A stretch of 7,336 nt of DNA from Phycisphaerae bacterium (GCA_030609625.1 JAUWBX010000088.1:1-7336); one strand, 5' to 3'; positions 1 through 6,113 are shown, numbered from the stretch's first letter. Translations and numbers: made by a program. Notes: generated by a model not told the origin, from the letters alone.

Positions 1-1809
1 CGGGAGCTTTCTGGTTTCGGATTCAGGCGCCAGGGCGTTGAATCCGTACAGCTTGGCGTCGATGTAACAAGCGCAGGAGTGTGGCGGTGCATAGACAAGG
101 CCGTTACACGGCATAATACCGTAGAGACAGCCGCCTCGAACCCAGTGATGCGTCGTCCAGTGCTTACTCTCGAAATCAACGAATTCGATGCCAGTTCTGG
201 ACGGCAGGAGCCACCGGTCTGTTGCCTTTGCCCGGTAGCATCGATGATGGAACCAATAAGTATCTACGTCGGGCGGGAACTGGTTTTTAATATCACCGGT
301 GTACAGATCACGTCCGGTGAATATACCTGAATCTCTGCCGGCTGCTATTTCCCCCGCCCAGACAAGCCCGCCAACGACAAGAAGGTCTTCAGGAGAATTG
401 TGGCCGGAACGAGGGTGGTCAGAGGTCCAAAGTGTTGTACCGGTGTCAGCAGACAATGCCGACATGGACCTGTCACCGCCTGAAAACAATACAACGTCCT
501 TGTACACGAGAAGTGTCGGCCCGAAGTTTGTCGGGATGGAAGGACGTCTTGAGACCGGCTTTGAAGCCCAAAGCTGCTCGCCGTCCCGGCGATTGAGGCA
601 TATTATCTTTTCGCCGTCGTGGAAGAGCACGCGCTTCTGGTCCGCAGCTAATGTCAGAGGAACGACCCGAAATTTTTTGCTCCATAGAACACGGCCCGTA
701 TCTGCCTGGATCGCCATGATGCGTCTTGGTTGCTCGTCCCACGGCCATTCCTTGGCCACACGGGCCTTGGCCTGGCCGATATTGTTGACCGCGGGTCTGT
801 ATTCGTTGTAGTTCATTGGAGTATCGTTGGCCATCAAGAACAGCACGCCGTCAGAAGCGATAATTTCTTCGGTAGCGTATGTGTCTTTGTATGTCCGGAT
901 AGTCTTTCCTGTTGCTGCATCAAGCGCAGTCAGCGGCGCCTGAAAACCAAGCGTAACATATACCGTGTCCCCAACGGCAACTAAACGGCGGGGCAGGTGG
1001 GCCGGTCCGCTTTTAAAAGGCCACAAATGAGTATGCCACGATGGAATCGGTCGTTTCCACAGAATGGTACCGTTGAACGCGTCCCGCGCAATCAGAATTC
1101 GCTCCTGCGGCAACTGGATGATAGCTGTTGGGCCCTCGTCAAAGATGTAAAAGATACGGCCATTGGCTGATACCAGCGCACTCATACTTGCCATACGGTC
1201 GTGGTGCCGTGACCATCTTGGGCTTCCCACCCACTGCAGATGGGCAGGCGGGTCAACTACCTGGTCATGTGAGACCGCGTTGCCGGTTGCGTCGTGCAGG
1301 TAATGCGTCCATTCGTCGATCTCTTTTGGGCGCGGCTTGATAGTCTTGGCCCACCTTCCAGCTTTCTTAATGTAGGCTACACCCTTGGGAGCCAGGACCC
1401 GCATGACCTCGCTCATAGTAACTCTGCCGAGCTGCTCCGAGACGACAAGGTTTACCAGGTTGTCGATGTATGGAAGTCGGCTGCCGTTCAAGCGGTCGAC
1501 CGAAACCTTCCCGTAGAGCTTAAGCGACTGGATGTGTTTACGGGCCTTTTCGATGTTCTTTACATCTGGGTCCAGGCCGTGGACAAGATAGCTATCATTT
1601 GCGCGCAACGCAGTAGTGAGCTTCCCATCTCCGCAGCCGATGTGGACGATGAGACCTCCGTGCACATCACTGGCATCCAGGATTTTCCGCGCTTGCTTAC
1701 GCTCCGCTGAGGAAAACTGTTCAGCGCCGGTGACAGGAACGCCAATCACCAATACCAATACCAGAATAACCGTTGTGCTCATCCACTTTGTCTTTGTTCT
1801 TACAGTCAT
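1..1809 (-). CDS. Exported methyltransferase-like / PQQ-type beta-propeller protein (partial, C-terminus off the left edge)
   Basis: An uninterrupted minus-strand frame runs from ATG at 1809 to the window edge (603 codons, no stop), so the C-terminus is missing. The start is set by AAAGGAG eight bases upstream. Residues 1-29 form a signal peptide: a Lys/Arg-rich start, a hydrophobic core around 13-26, and a likely cut after TGA (27-29). Residues about 36-150 look like a class I SAM methyltransferase: VHIGCGDGKLT (55-65) resembles motif I, D80 in GLDPD is the acidic residue after strand 2, and NLVVSEQLG (120-128) resembles the motif IV strand. A linker with WTHYLHDATGNA follows. Then come propeller repeats of the ALDAxTGxxLW kind at about 239-251, 293-305, 364-376, 402-414, 449-461 and 498-507, as in PQQ/BamB-like proteins. 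CAC with Cys579 and Cys581 lies near the edge. Such fusions are common in Planctomycetota but lack an assigned reaction. A methyltransferase fold on an exported protein is odd because SAM is cytoplasmic. Enzyme activity is unproven. Confidence 0.85.
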   Translation of the reverse strand, partial: MTVRTKTKWMSTTVILVLVLVIGVPVTGAEQFSSAERKQARKILDASDVHGGLIVHIGCGDGKLTTALRANDSYLVHGLDPDVKNIEKARKHIQSLKLYGKVSVDRLNGSRLPYIDNLVNLVVSEQLGRVTMSEVMRVLAPKGVAYIKKAGRWAKTIKPRPKEIDEWTHYLHDATGNAVSHDQVVDPPAHLQWVGSPRWSRHHDRMASMSALVSANGRIFYIFDEGPTAIIQLPQERILIARDAFNGTILWKRPIPSWHTHLWPFKSGPAHLPRRLVAVGDTVYVTLGFQAPLTALDAATGKTIRTYKDTYATEEIIASDGVLFLMANDTPMNYNEYRPAVNNIGQAKARVAKEWPWDEQPRRIMAIQADTGRVLWSKKFRVVPLTLAADQKRVLFHDGEKIICLNRRDGEQLWASKPVSRRPSIPTNFGPTLLVYKDVVLFSGGDRSMSALSADTGTTLWTSDHPRSGHNSPEDLLVVGGLVWAGEIAAGRDSGIFTGRDLYTGDIKNQFPPDVDTYWFHHRCYRAKATDRWLLPSRTGIEFVDFESKHWTTHHWVRGGCLYGIMPCNGLVYAPPHSCACYIDAKLYGFNALAPESETRKLP

Positions 1810-1817
1810 TATCAAAT

Positions 1818-1824
1818 CTCCTTT
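1818..1824 (-). promoter_or_regulatory. Ribosome binding site of the methyltransferase/propeller gene
   Basis: AAAGGAG on the minus strand lies eight bases before the ATG at 1809. It resembles the site used by the divergent glycosidase gene (GAAAGGAG), and it supports the chosen start over the internal ATG at codon 10. Confidence 0.8.
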
Positions 1825-1874
1825 CTGTCCGAACGTATGTTAGGGGTGTCTGGAAATCTCAAATTTGCAAGTTC

Positions 1875-1891
1875 GTCATATTGCACATGAC
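1875..1891. repeat. Inverted repeat GTCAT-N7-ATGAC in the leader of the methyltransferase/propeller gene
   Basis: Two perfect 5-base arms are separated by seven bases, 66 to 82 bases upstream of the start codon of the minus-strand gene and downstream of its predicted promoter. The size and symmetry suit a dimeric repressor site, but arms this short can arise by chance in AT-rich DNA. Confidence 0.35.
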
Positions 1892-1952
1892 ATAATAGAA
1901 TATTGTACAATTTAGGTACAGCTCCTCACAGCAGAGTCAATAACCATAGATG

Positions 1953-1981
1953 ATTATACCATCGAACCACACCTGGAGCAA
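1953..1981 (-). promoter_or_regulatory. Sigma70-type promoter of the methyltransferase/propeller gene
   Basis: On the minus strand TTGCTC (1981-1976) is followed after 17 bases by a perfect TATAAT (1958-1953). Transcription would start near 1946, giving a leader of about 137 bases. The spacer contains the motif that recurs near the divergent gene (1963-1974), so a regulator bound there could block or bend the promoter. Confidence 0.65.
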
Positions 1982-2048
1982 TAATTCACTATGCCAATCA
2001 ATCCCAATCTCAGCGTAGCGTATTCTGTAAAAACGCTAATAAAAACTG

Positions 2049-2054
2049 TATAAT
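2049..2054 (+). promoter_or_regulatory. -10 box of the putative glycosidase gene
   Basis: A perfect TATAAT is present. No good -35 hexamer lies 16 to 18 bases upstream (TGTAAA at 2026-2031 is a poor match), so the promoter may need an activator. Transcription would start near 2061 and leave a leader of about 86 bases that includes the palindrome at 2110-2121. Confidence 0.45.
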
Positions 2055-2109
2055 ACACCCAAGAGGCTTTTATTTATCAGTTAAATTTGCTACTTTAGTG
2101 AGTAAGTGC

Positions 2110-2121
2110 GGTTCGCGAACC
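2110..2121. repeat. Perfect 12-base palindrome, candidate operator
   Basis: GGTTCGCGAACC reads the same on both strands and has a central CG step, as in many dimeric repressor sites such as those of the LacI family. It lies between the predicted transcription start and the ribosome binding site of the glycosidase gene. A CGAACCAC half-site occurs again in the promoter spacer of the divergent gene (from 1963). In RNA it could also form a short four-pair hairpin. The operator role is inferred. Confidence 0.5.
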
Positions 2122-2131
2122 ACCCCTACTT

Positions 2132-2139
2132 GAAAGGAG
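2132..2139 (+). promoter_or_regulatory. Ribosome binding site that decides the glycosidase start
   Basis: GAAAGGAG ends at 2139. The ATG at 2141 would leave only one base of spacing, whereas the ATG at 2147 leaves seven. Start 2147 is therefore preferred. Confidence 0.8.
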
Positions 2140-2146
2140 CATGATA

Positions 2147-4366
2147 ATGCGTAAGCTCGTTTTAATCTGTTTATTGGTGTTGCTGAAATCCGCAGGCGGT
2201 CAAGCCGATACCGTAAGATTAGAAAGCCGCTCGCTGAGGGTTGAGGTTGACGATGTTACGGGCCGATGGGCCTTGTTGGATAAACGCTCGTCAACCAGGT
2301 GGCCTTCCAGGGGGACGGCTGGGTCAGGGACGGCAGCGTGGCTTGAGGGTAACTTCGTGAGAACTGAGACCACGGACAAGAATTCCGTACGTCTGCGCAA
2401 GAAAAATGGAACGGCTGTAGTCTTTGCTCTGGTCGATGAAGGAAAAGCATTCGAGCTTCGTTACGAGGGTAAGGCGGATAGAACTGTCCGTGTGCTTGAT
2501 GATGCATTAGCTATTACAGACATTGAGGGCGGCTACGCTGTCGTACCCTGCCGTGAGGGGTTGCTGATTTCGGCCAGCAGTGGTAAATCGTTTAAACGAG
2601 TGTTCGGCACATCCGATTATGAAGGCTGCCATATGAATATGCTTGGCTTTATAAAGGGCGGCTCGACACTGATTGTAACCTGGGACGATGCTTATGTATT
2701 TCCAGGGCTTCAGAGCACCAAACCCACAGATAAGCCGTACCGCCAAAAGCTAACAACAACGTTCGAGCTGCGCCGCAGTGCGAGGCTACTGCGCCTGATG
2801 CCGTTAGGCAAAGGCGACTGGAATACGATAGCTTCGGCTTATAGGCGTTATGCCGAAAAGCAAGGCCTGGCGATAACACTGCGAGAGAAGATACGACGTG
2901 ACCGGCACGTCGAACTGATGGTCGGTGCGGCGAATGCTAAATTGTGGACCTGCCTTGCGCGCCGTATGAACGAGCAGAGCACAAAAGAAGAGTCGGTCAA
3001 AGTTCGTTGGACTTTCGATGAAGCCGCCCAAATCGCTGAGCACCTGCGTAAAGACGTGGGCATCGAGCGCTGCCTGTTTATGGTTGGTGGCTGGACCGAA
3101 GGTGGCTATGACTGCCGGCATCCCGATAACCTGCCGGCTAATCCTGAGTGTGGTGGTAATAAAGCGCTGTCGGATGCAATCAAGCGTATCCAAAAATTGG
3201 GCTATCTCGCTTGCCTGCACGACAATGTGCAGGACATGTATCGGGACGCAAAGAGTTGGGACCCGGCGTTCATCGAGAAGCGTCGAGACGGCTCGCTCAT
3301 CACAGGCGGCAGGTGGTTAGGTGGACGAGCGTATATGGTCTGTGCGCCGAAGCAATTAGAACTTGCCAAACGGCCACAGAATCTACCGGCCATTCATCAA
3401 CTATTCTCACCATGGAGTTACTTTATCGATACGACCTACGCCGTGGGGCCTCGTGAATGCTATGACCCAAATCATCCTATTGACCGTAACGGCGACATCG
3501 CATGGAAGATTCGCCTGAGTGATTATGCCAGGGAGCTGTTTGGGATTTTCGGCAGTGAGTGCGGTCGCGAGTGGGCGCTGCCCCATAGTGACTTTTTCGA
3601 GGGACTCGTGGCCGTGGGGGGAAAGTACTATCATAATCTTAAACCAGAGGACCTTGGGGCTACGGTTATTCCCTTTTTTGAGATGGTCTATCATGACTGT
3701 CAGATATGCTATGGTAAGTATGGCTACAAGGCGGAAAGGGCTGCCGAATATGTCGCTCATCATGTTTTGTGTGCCCGTCCGCTGCATTACCACTCTTTTG
3801 GCGACCACCTTTACTGGCAATCGACTGCCAGCCAGAGCAAAACAAACAAAAACAGTCAGACTCCAGATAGCTCATGTTACACCCGCAGTGATGGCGGTTG
3901 GGCGGGAAATATGCATCCCATCGACGTGTTCCTGAAGAATACCCATGAGGTGTTAGGGCCGCTACATAGTGTTACCGCCCACGATGTCCTGACACGGATG
4001 GAATTTCTTAACAAAGACCGCACGCTCCGACAGGCGACTTATGGACAAGGGAAGGACGCAACAAAAGTCATCGTAAATTTCGGGACAACAGAGGCCCGGT
4101 TTACGTCAAAGCTGGGAGGAGATGTCGTCCTGCCGCCGTGGGGATTCGTAGTTGAAGGGCCGCGTTTCGTGGCTTTTCATGCGCGTCGCTGGAACGGCGA
4201 AGAGTACGGTAAAGGTGCCCTGTTTACATTCCAGGCAAAGGATGATAAAGACCTGAAGAATTCTCATCGTGTACGCGTTTTTCATGCCTTTGGCCCGGCA
4301 AACCTTCGATGGGGGGGCAACCGCTACAAGGTACAACGCGAGCAGGTGATACAACCTCAACAGTAA
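2147..4366 (+). CDS. Secreted putative glycoside hydrolase (GH101/GH129- or DUF5696-like TIM barrel)
   Basis: This is 739 residues from the ATG at 2147; the frame also has an ATG at 2141, too close to the Shine-Dalgarno. Residues 1-20 are a signal peptide (MRKL start, Leu/Val core, likely cut after GQA), so the protein is exported. The architecture seems to be a beta-rich N-terminal domain (about 21-235), a TIM barrel (about 260-580) and a C-terminal beta domain (about 605-739). In the barrel, WTEGGYD (316-322), HDNVQD (358-363), FIDTT with D428, GSECG with E471 and HYHSFGDH (547-554) look like active-site loops. D428 as nucleophile and E471 as acid/base are proposed by analogy with the Asp-then-Glu order in GH101 and GH129; the 43-residue gap is somewhat longer than there. 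Those families release alpha-linked N-acetylgalactosamine-type sugars from mucin-like glycans, but the substrate here is unknown. It diverges from the propeller gene, and no terminator is seen after the stop. The coding frame is secure; the family is moderately sure. Confidence 0.75.
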   Translation: MRKLVLICLLVLLKSAGGQADTVRLESRSLRVEVDDVTGRWALLDKRSSTRWPSRGTAGSGTAAWLEGNFVRTETTDKNSVRLRKKNGTAVVFALVDEGKAFELRYEGKADRTVRVLDDALAITDIEGGYAVVPCREGLLISASSGKSFKRVFGTSDYEGCHMNMLGFIKGGSTLIVTWDDAYVFPGLQSTKPTDKPYRQKLTTTFELRRSARLLRLMPLGKGDWNTIASAYRRYAEKQGLAITLREKIRRDRHVELMVGAANAKLWTCLARRMNEQSTKEESVKVRWTFDEAAQIAEHLRKDVGIERCLFMVGGWTEGGYDCRHPDNLPANPECGGNKALSDAIKRIQKLGYLACLHDNVQDMYRDAKSWDPAFIEKRRDGSLITGGRWLGGRAYMVCAPKQLELAKRPQNLPAIHQLFSPWSYFIDTTYAVGPRECYDPNHPIDRNGDIAWKIRLSDYARELFGIFGSECGREWALPHSDFFEGLVAVGGKYYHNLKPEDLGATVIPFFEMVYHDCQICYGKYGYKAERAAEYVAHHVLCARPLHYHSFGDHLYWQSTASQSKTNKNSQTPDSSCYTRSDGGWAGNMHPIDVFLKNTHEVLGPLHSVTAHDVLTRMEFLNKDRTLRQATYGQGKDATKVIVNFGTTEARFTSKLGGDVVLPPWGFVVEGPRFVAFHARRWNGEEYGKGALFTFQAKDDKDLKNSHRVRVFHAFGPANLRWGGNRYKVQREQVIQPQQ

Positions 4367-4391
4367 CCGGGAGTGGAAATGATATGCAGAA

Positions 4392-4464
<73 letters not shown>

Positions 4465-4476
4465 AGATACAAAACA

Positions 4477-4505
4477 ATATTAACGCAGATAATCGATATA
4501 GGCAA
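4477..4505 (-). promoter_or_regulatory. Sigma70-type promoter of tRNA-Ala
   Basis: On the minus strand TTGCCT (4505-4500) is followed after 17 bases by TAATAT (4482-4477). The predicted start is near 4470, about six bases before the mature 5' end of the tRNA, which is typical for a single tRNA gene. Confidence 0.65.
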
Positions 4506-4672
4506 GCAAATTCTTCAGTTTTATCTGTCTGGGTGAGGCCGGTAAAATAGTTGTGCTTTCCGTTCCAGAAGGTGACATCGTCGGTTTTTGTTTTCCGCAA
4601 CAGGAAATAAATAAGGGAATTAAAGTCTTCCCAATATCAGCCAAGACCGGTGAAGGTATGACTGGCTGGTAA
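4502..4672 (+). pseudogene. hypB: Relic of hypB (hydrogenase/urease nickel-insertion GTPase), C-terminal pieces only
   Basis: An open stretch between stops at 4499-4501 and 4670-4672 encodes about 56 residues without a plausible start. It contains LGEAGKIVVLSVPEGD, which matches the HypB segment usually continuing with DKPLKYP, and then NKGIKVFPISAKTGEGM followed by W, which matches the HypB C-terminal G5 region. About 40 residues expected between them, including the NKxD base-recognition motif, are gone, and the P-loop half is absent, so it cannot be a working GTPase. HypB normally helps insert nickel into [NiFe] hydrogenase. No other hyp gene is in view. Its left end overlaps the -35 box of the tRNA-Ala promoter. 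The match is from memory of the family, not from an alignment. The alternative is chance similarity, which two motifs in the right order and one frame make less likely. Confidence 0.6.
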
Positions 4673-4681
4673 AGTCGGTCG

Positions 4682-4736
4682 AAAAAAATAGCGTGCAGTA
4701 CTAACATGTACGCTGCGGACTATCTGCTATTTTTTT
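4682..4736 (-). terminator. Intrinsic terminator of nadD, overlapping its stop codon
   Basis: AAAAAAATAGC (4682-4692) and GCTATTTTTTT (4726-4736) form a perfect 11-bp outer stem. An inner GCAG-TAC / GTA-CTGC pairing (4695-4701 with 4708-4716, two bases bulged) closes the loop. On the minus strand the hairpin ends in seven U residues, as expected after nadD. The nadD stop TAG (4729-4727) is part of the stem. The symmetry means it may also stop plus-strand transcripts. Confidence 0.7.
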
Positions 4737-5353
4737 GATTGGTAGAGACCGTGTTTGCGAATATAGTCGGCAACGGCCGGGTGCAGCATATCGGTTACAT
4801 CACGGCCGGTAGCTAATCTATCTCGTATTTCCGTGCTGCTTATATCAATTAAAGGGGTTTGGATAACATTTTGCTGGAGTTTTTCGATGCGCTGAGGGCC
4901 CCATAGAGCCTCAAATTTGGCAAAATTCGGGGGTTCGCAGCCGGCTCTGTACATCGTGGTTAGAATACAGACGTCAATCAGCTCGACAATTTGGTGCCAA
5001 TACGTCAAATCATCGATGCTATCGGCGCCCACGAGCCAATGGATTAAAGTGTCGCTGCCGTACTCGGCCTGAAACTGTTTTACAGTCTCCAAAGTGTAAC
5101 TCGGCGCCGGCTTTTTCAATTCGCAATCACTTACTTCAAAACTCTTTTGTTCGGCGATTGCAAGAGCTATCATTTTAAGGCGATGACTGTCACTTGCTTT
5201 TGGCAGGAAACCTTTGAGTGGAGAGCGCTTCGCAGGAATGAAAACGATTTTCTCTGCGCCAATATGTTCGGCTGCATCCGCAGCGACAGTAGTGTGGCCG
5301 AGATGAACGGGGTCGAACGTGCCACCAAACAAAGCTATTTTTCTTTTTGCCAT
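4727..5353 (-). CDS. nadD: Nicotinate-nucleotide adenylyltransferase
   Basis: The 208-residue protein has the usual NadD length. It transfers AMP from ATP to nicotinate mononucleotide to make deamido-NAD, the penultimate step of NAD synthesis in the cytoplasm. GGTFDPVHLGH (10-20) is the nucleotidyltransferase (T/H)xGH motif region. RSPLK (43-47), GADS (109-112) with W119 in the nicotinate pocket region, and ISSTEIR (171-177), the C-terminal ATP-binding motif, all lie in the expected order. The C-terminus HGLYQSKK is also typical. The ATG at 5353 is the only start that keeps the strand before GGTFDP. No Shine-Dalgarno is visible upstream (the leader is T-rich), so initiation is probably SD-independent. 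It is not in an operon here: a terminator follows it directly and a long AT-rich gap lies upstream. Confidence 0.96.
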   Translation of the reverse strand: MAKRKIALFGGTFDPVHLGHTTVAADAAEHIGAEKIVFIPAKRSPLKGFLPKASDSHRLKMIALAIAEQKSFEVSDCELKKPAPSYTLETVKQFQAEYGSDTLIHWLVGADSIDDLTYWHQIVELIDVCILTTMYRAGCEPPNFAKFEALWGPQRIEKLQQNVIQTPLIDISSTEIRDRLATGRDVTDMLHPAVADYIRKHGLYQSKK

Positions 5354-5856
5354 AAAAAATTAACAACTAAACTGTGTGTTGTTGAAAAAATATTACAAAA
5401 GAAATAAAAAAACTTTAAGCAATAAAAATGTCGGCAAATACTAAAACAGTTAAAGTGTAATCCGGTTTTTACTTTATTCTTACGTTCCATAACATTTTGA
5501 AAACATATTACATAGTGACATGATAAAAGCCTTCTTTGACAATCGTAAACACTGAAATCAGCCTATAAGTTAAATAAATCGACTCCAACAAGGGTAATCG
5601 CAACAAAGCAGCTTTTCAGTTTTAGTAAGAGCTTCAGTTACAATAAAACAATTTGCATCGTTTTATTAAAGAGTATGGTAAACAATATATGAGGTTGTGT
5701 AAAATACGGAAGACAAAAATTTTTATCAAGTATTGTTGAACTTCTGGACGATAAAAATAATATGAAAAATAATCAATTTTTTTGTATGATTTTTTAATAA
5801 ATCCTTTATTGTAAATAGGTATTGTAATGTTAAATGTTAAATAAACGTAAAAGGAT

Positions 5857-5872
5857 TTTTGGTCAGCCAAAA
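5857..5872 (+). promoter_or_regulatory. Small hairpin abutting the Shine-Dalgarno of the lysine-rich gene
   Basis: TTTTGG (5857-5862), loop TCAG, and CCAAAA (5867-5872) form a 6-bp stem whose 3' arm overlaps the first A residues of AAGGAGGTGA. It could affect ribosome access or mRNA stability. A role is inferred only. Confidence 0.35.
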
Positions 5873-5880
5873 GGAGGTGA
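5871..5880 (+). promoter_or_regulatory. Near-perfect Shine-Dalgarno of the lysine-rich small gene
   Basis: AAGGAGGTGA is complementary over ten bases to the 3' end of 16S rRNA and ends seven bases before the ATG at 5888. It is much stronger than the sites of lysA and nadD in this window and argues that the short frame is truly and heavily translated. Confidence 0.85.
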
Positions 5881-5887
5881 CAAAATA

Positions 5888-6007
5888 ATGGCAAAGAAAA
5901 AAGCAAAAAAGAAAAAAGCGAAGAAAAAAGTAGCCAAGAAGAAAGCTAAAAAGAAAGTAGTAAAGAAGAAAGCCAAGAAGAAAGCCAAGAAGAAAAAGAG
6001 AAGATAG
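5888..6007 (+). CDS. Very small lysine/alanine-rich basic protein, histone-H1-tail-like
   Basis: The frame encodes 39 residues: 26 Lys, 7 Ala, 3 Val, 2 Arg and the initiator Met, with no acidic, aromatic or Cys residue. It is built of AKKK and AKKKV units and ends in KKRR. The near-perfect Shine-Dalgarno at 5871-5880 and a terminator at 6114-6154 frame it as its own transcription unit. Lysine/alanine-rich proteins of this kind resemble the tails of eukaryotic H1 and the histone-like proteins of Chlamydiae (HctB type) and Planctomycetota, so binding to DNA or RNA in the nucleoid is the most natural guess. It lacks any folded domain and would be disordered alone. Alternatives are a ribosome-associated peptide, or a lysine-rich leader sensing lysine supply upstream of lysA, though a terminator and a separate promoter lie between them. 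The function is not established. Confidence 0.75.
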   Translation: MAKKKAKKKKAKKKVAKKKAKKKVVKKKAKKKAKKKKRR

Positions 6008-6113
6008 CGTAGCAATTTAACAAAAGCCCGCTCGTCCTTATGGCTATGGATTTTGGTGGGCTGCCGGTTAAAGCCGGTTGTTTCAGCCGTAATCAACTGC
6101 GGCAAGTTATGCG
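6008..6113 (+). other. Possible structured 3' untranslated region of the lysine-rich gene
   Basis: This stretch is richer in G and C than the gap before the small gene and has several possible stems: AGCCCGC (6025-6031) with GTGGGCT (6056-6062, one G:U); GGCTG-CCGG (6059-6067) with CCGG (6074-6077) and CAGCC (6084-6088); and AACT/AGTT with CGTA/TGCG around 6088-6113. The first two share bases and exclude each other. It may be a 3' UTR element or a small RNA. No known RNA family is recognised. Confidence 0.35.

Larger units (their letters stand above)
1810..2146. other. Divergent control region between two exported-protein genes
   Basis: This 337-base stretch has no credible gene. It is AT-rich and holds the promoter and ribosome binding site of the minus-strand gene, a -10 box and ribosome binding site for the plus-strand gene, an inverted repeat GTCAT-N7-ATGAC (1875-1891), a palindrome ATTGTACAAT (1902-1911) and a palindrome GGTTCGCGAACC (2110-2121). 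The two genes are therefore probably controlled together. Confidence 0.7.
5354..5887. other. AT-rich intergenic region between nadD and the lysine-rich small gene
   Basis: This 534-base divergent gap has no credible ORF or RNA gene. It contains inverted repeats TAAAGT/ACTTTA (5451-5456, 5471-5476) and AATAAAAC/GTTTTATT (5642-5649, 5660-5667), a near-duplicate AGCTT(TT)CAGTT around 5611-5640, and two direct ATGTTAA copies just after 5825. Promoters for both flanking genes should lie here, but no hexamer pair is convincing. The last 30 bases hold a hairpin and a strong Shine-Dalgarno. Confidence 0.6.

Noticed and set aside
79..1843. Several plus-strand open frames of 70-170 codons
   Set aside because: They lie opposite one continuous minus-strand gene with a signal peptide and recognisable domains, and they show no domain, no good ribosome site and odd composition.
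2141..2146. ATG at 2141 as the glycosidase start
   Set aside because: It lies one base from the Shine-Dalgarno; the ATG at 2147 has normal spacing and begins a typical signal peptide (MRKL).
4480..4707. 75-codon minus-strand frame opposite the hypB relic
   Set aside because: No homology is recognised, and the plus strand carries the HypB-like motifs; treated as a shadow.
5611..5667. Repeats in the AT-rich gap as a CRISPR array or IS end
   Set aside because: Copies are only two, short and imperfect, without regular spacers, target-site duplications or a transposase.
5634..5906. 90-codon minus-strand frame in the AT-rich gap
   Set aside because: Composition follows AT-rich background (Tyr, Ile, Lys, Phe), with no motif and no ribosome site; it also overlaps the start of the lysine-rich gene.
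5863..6105. 80-codon phenylalanine-rich minus-strand frame
   Set aside because: It is the antisense of the lysine codons (AAA/AAG read as TTT/CTT), has no ribosome site, and spans a structured non-coding stretch.
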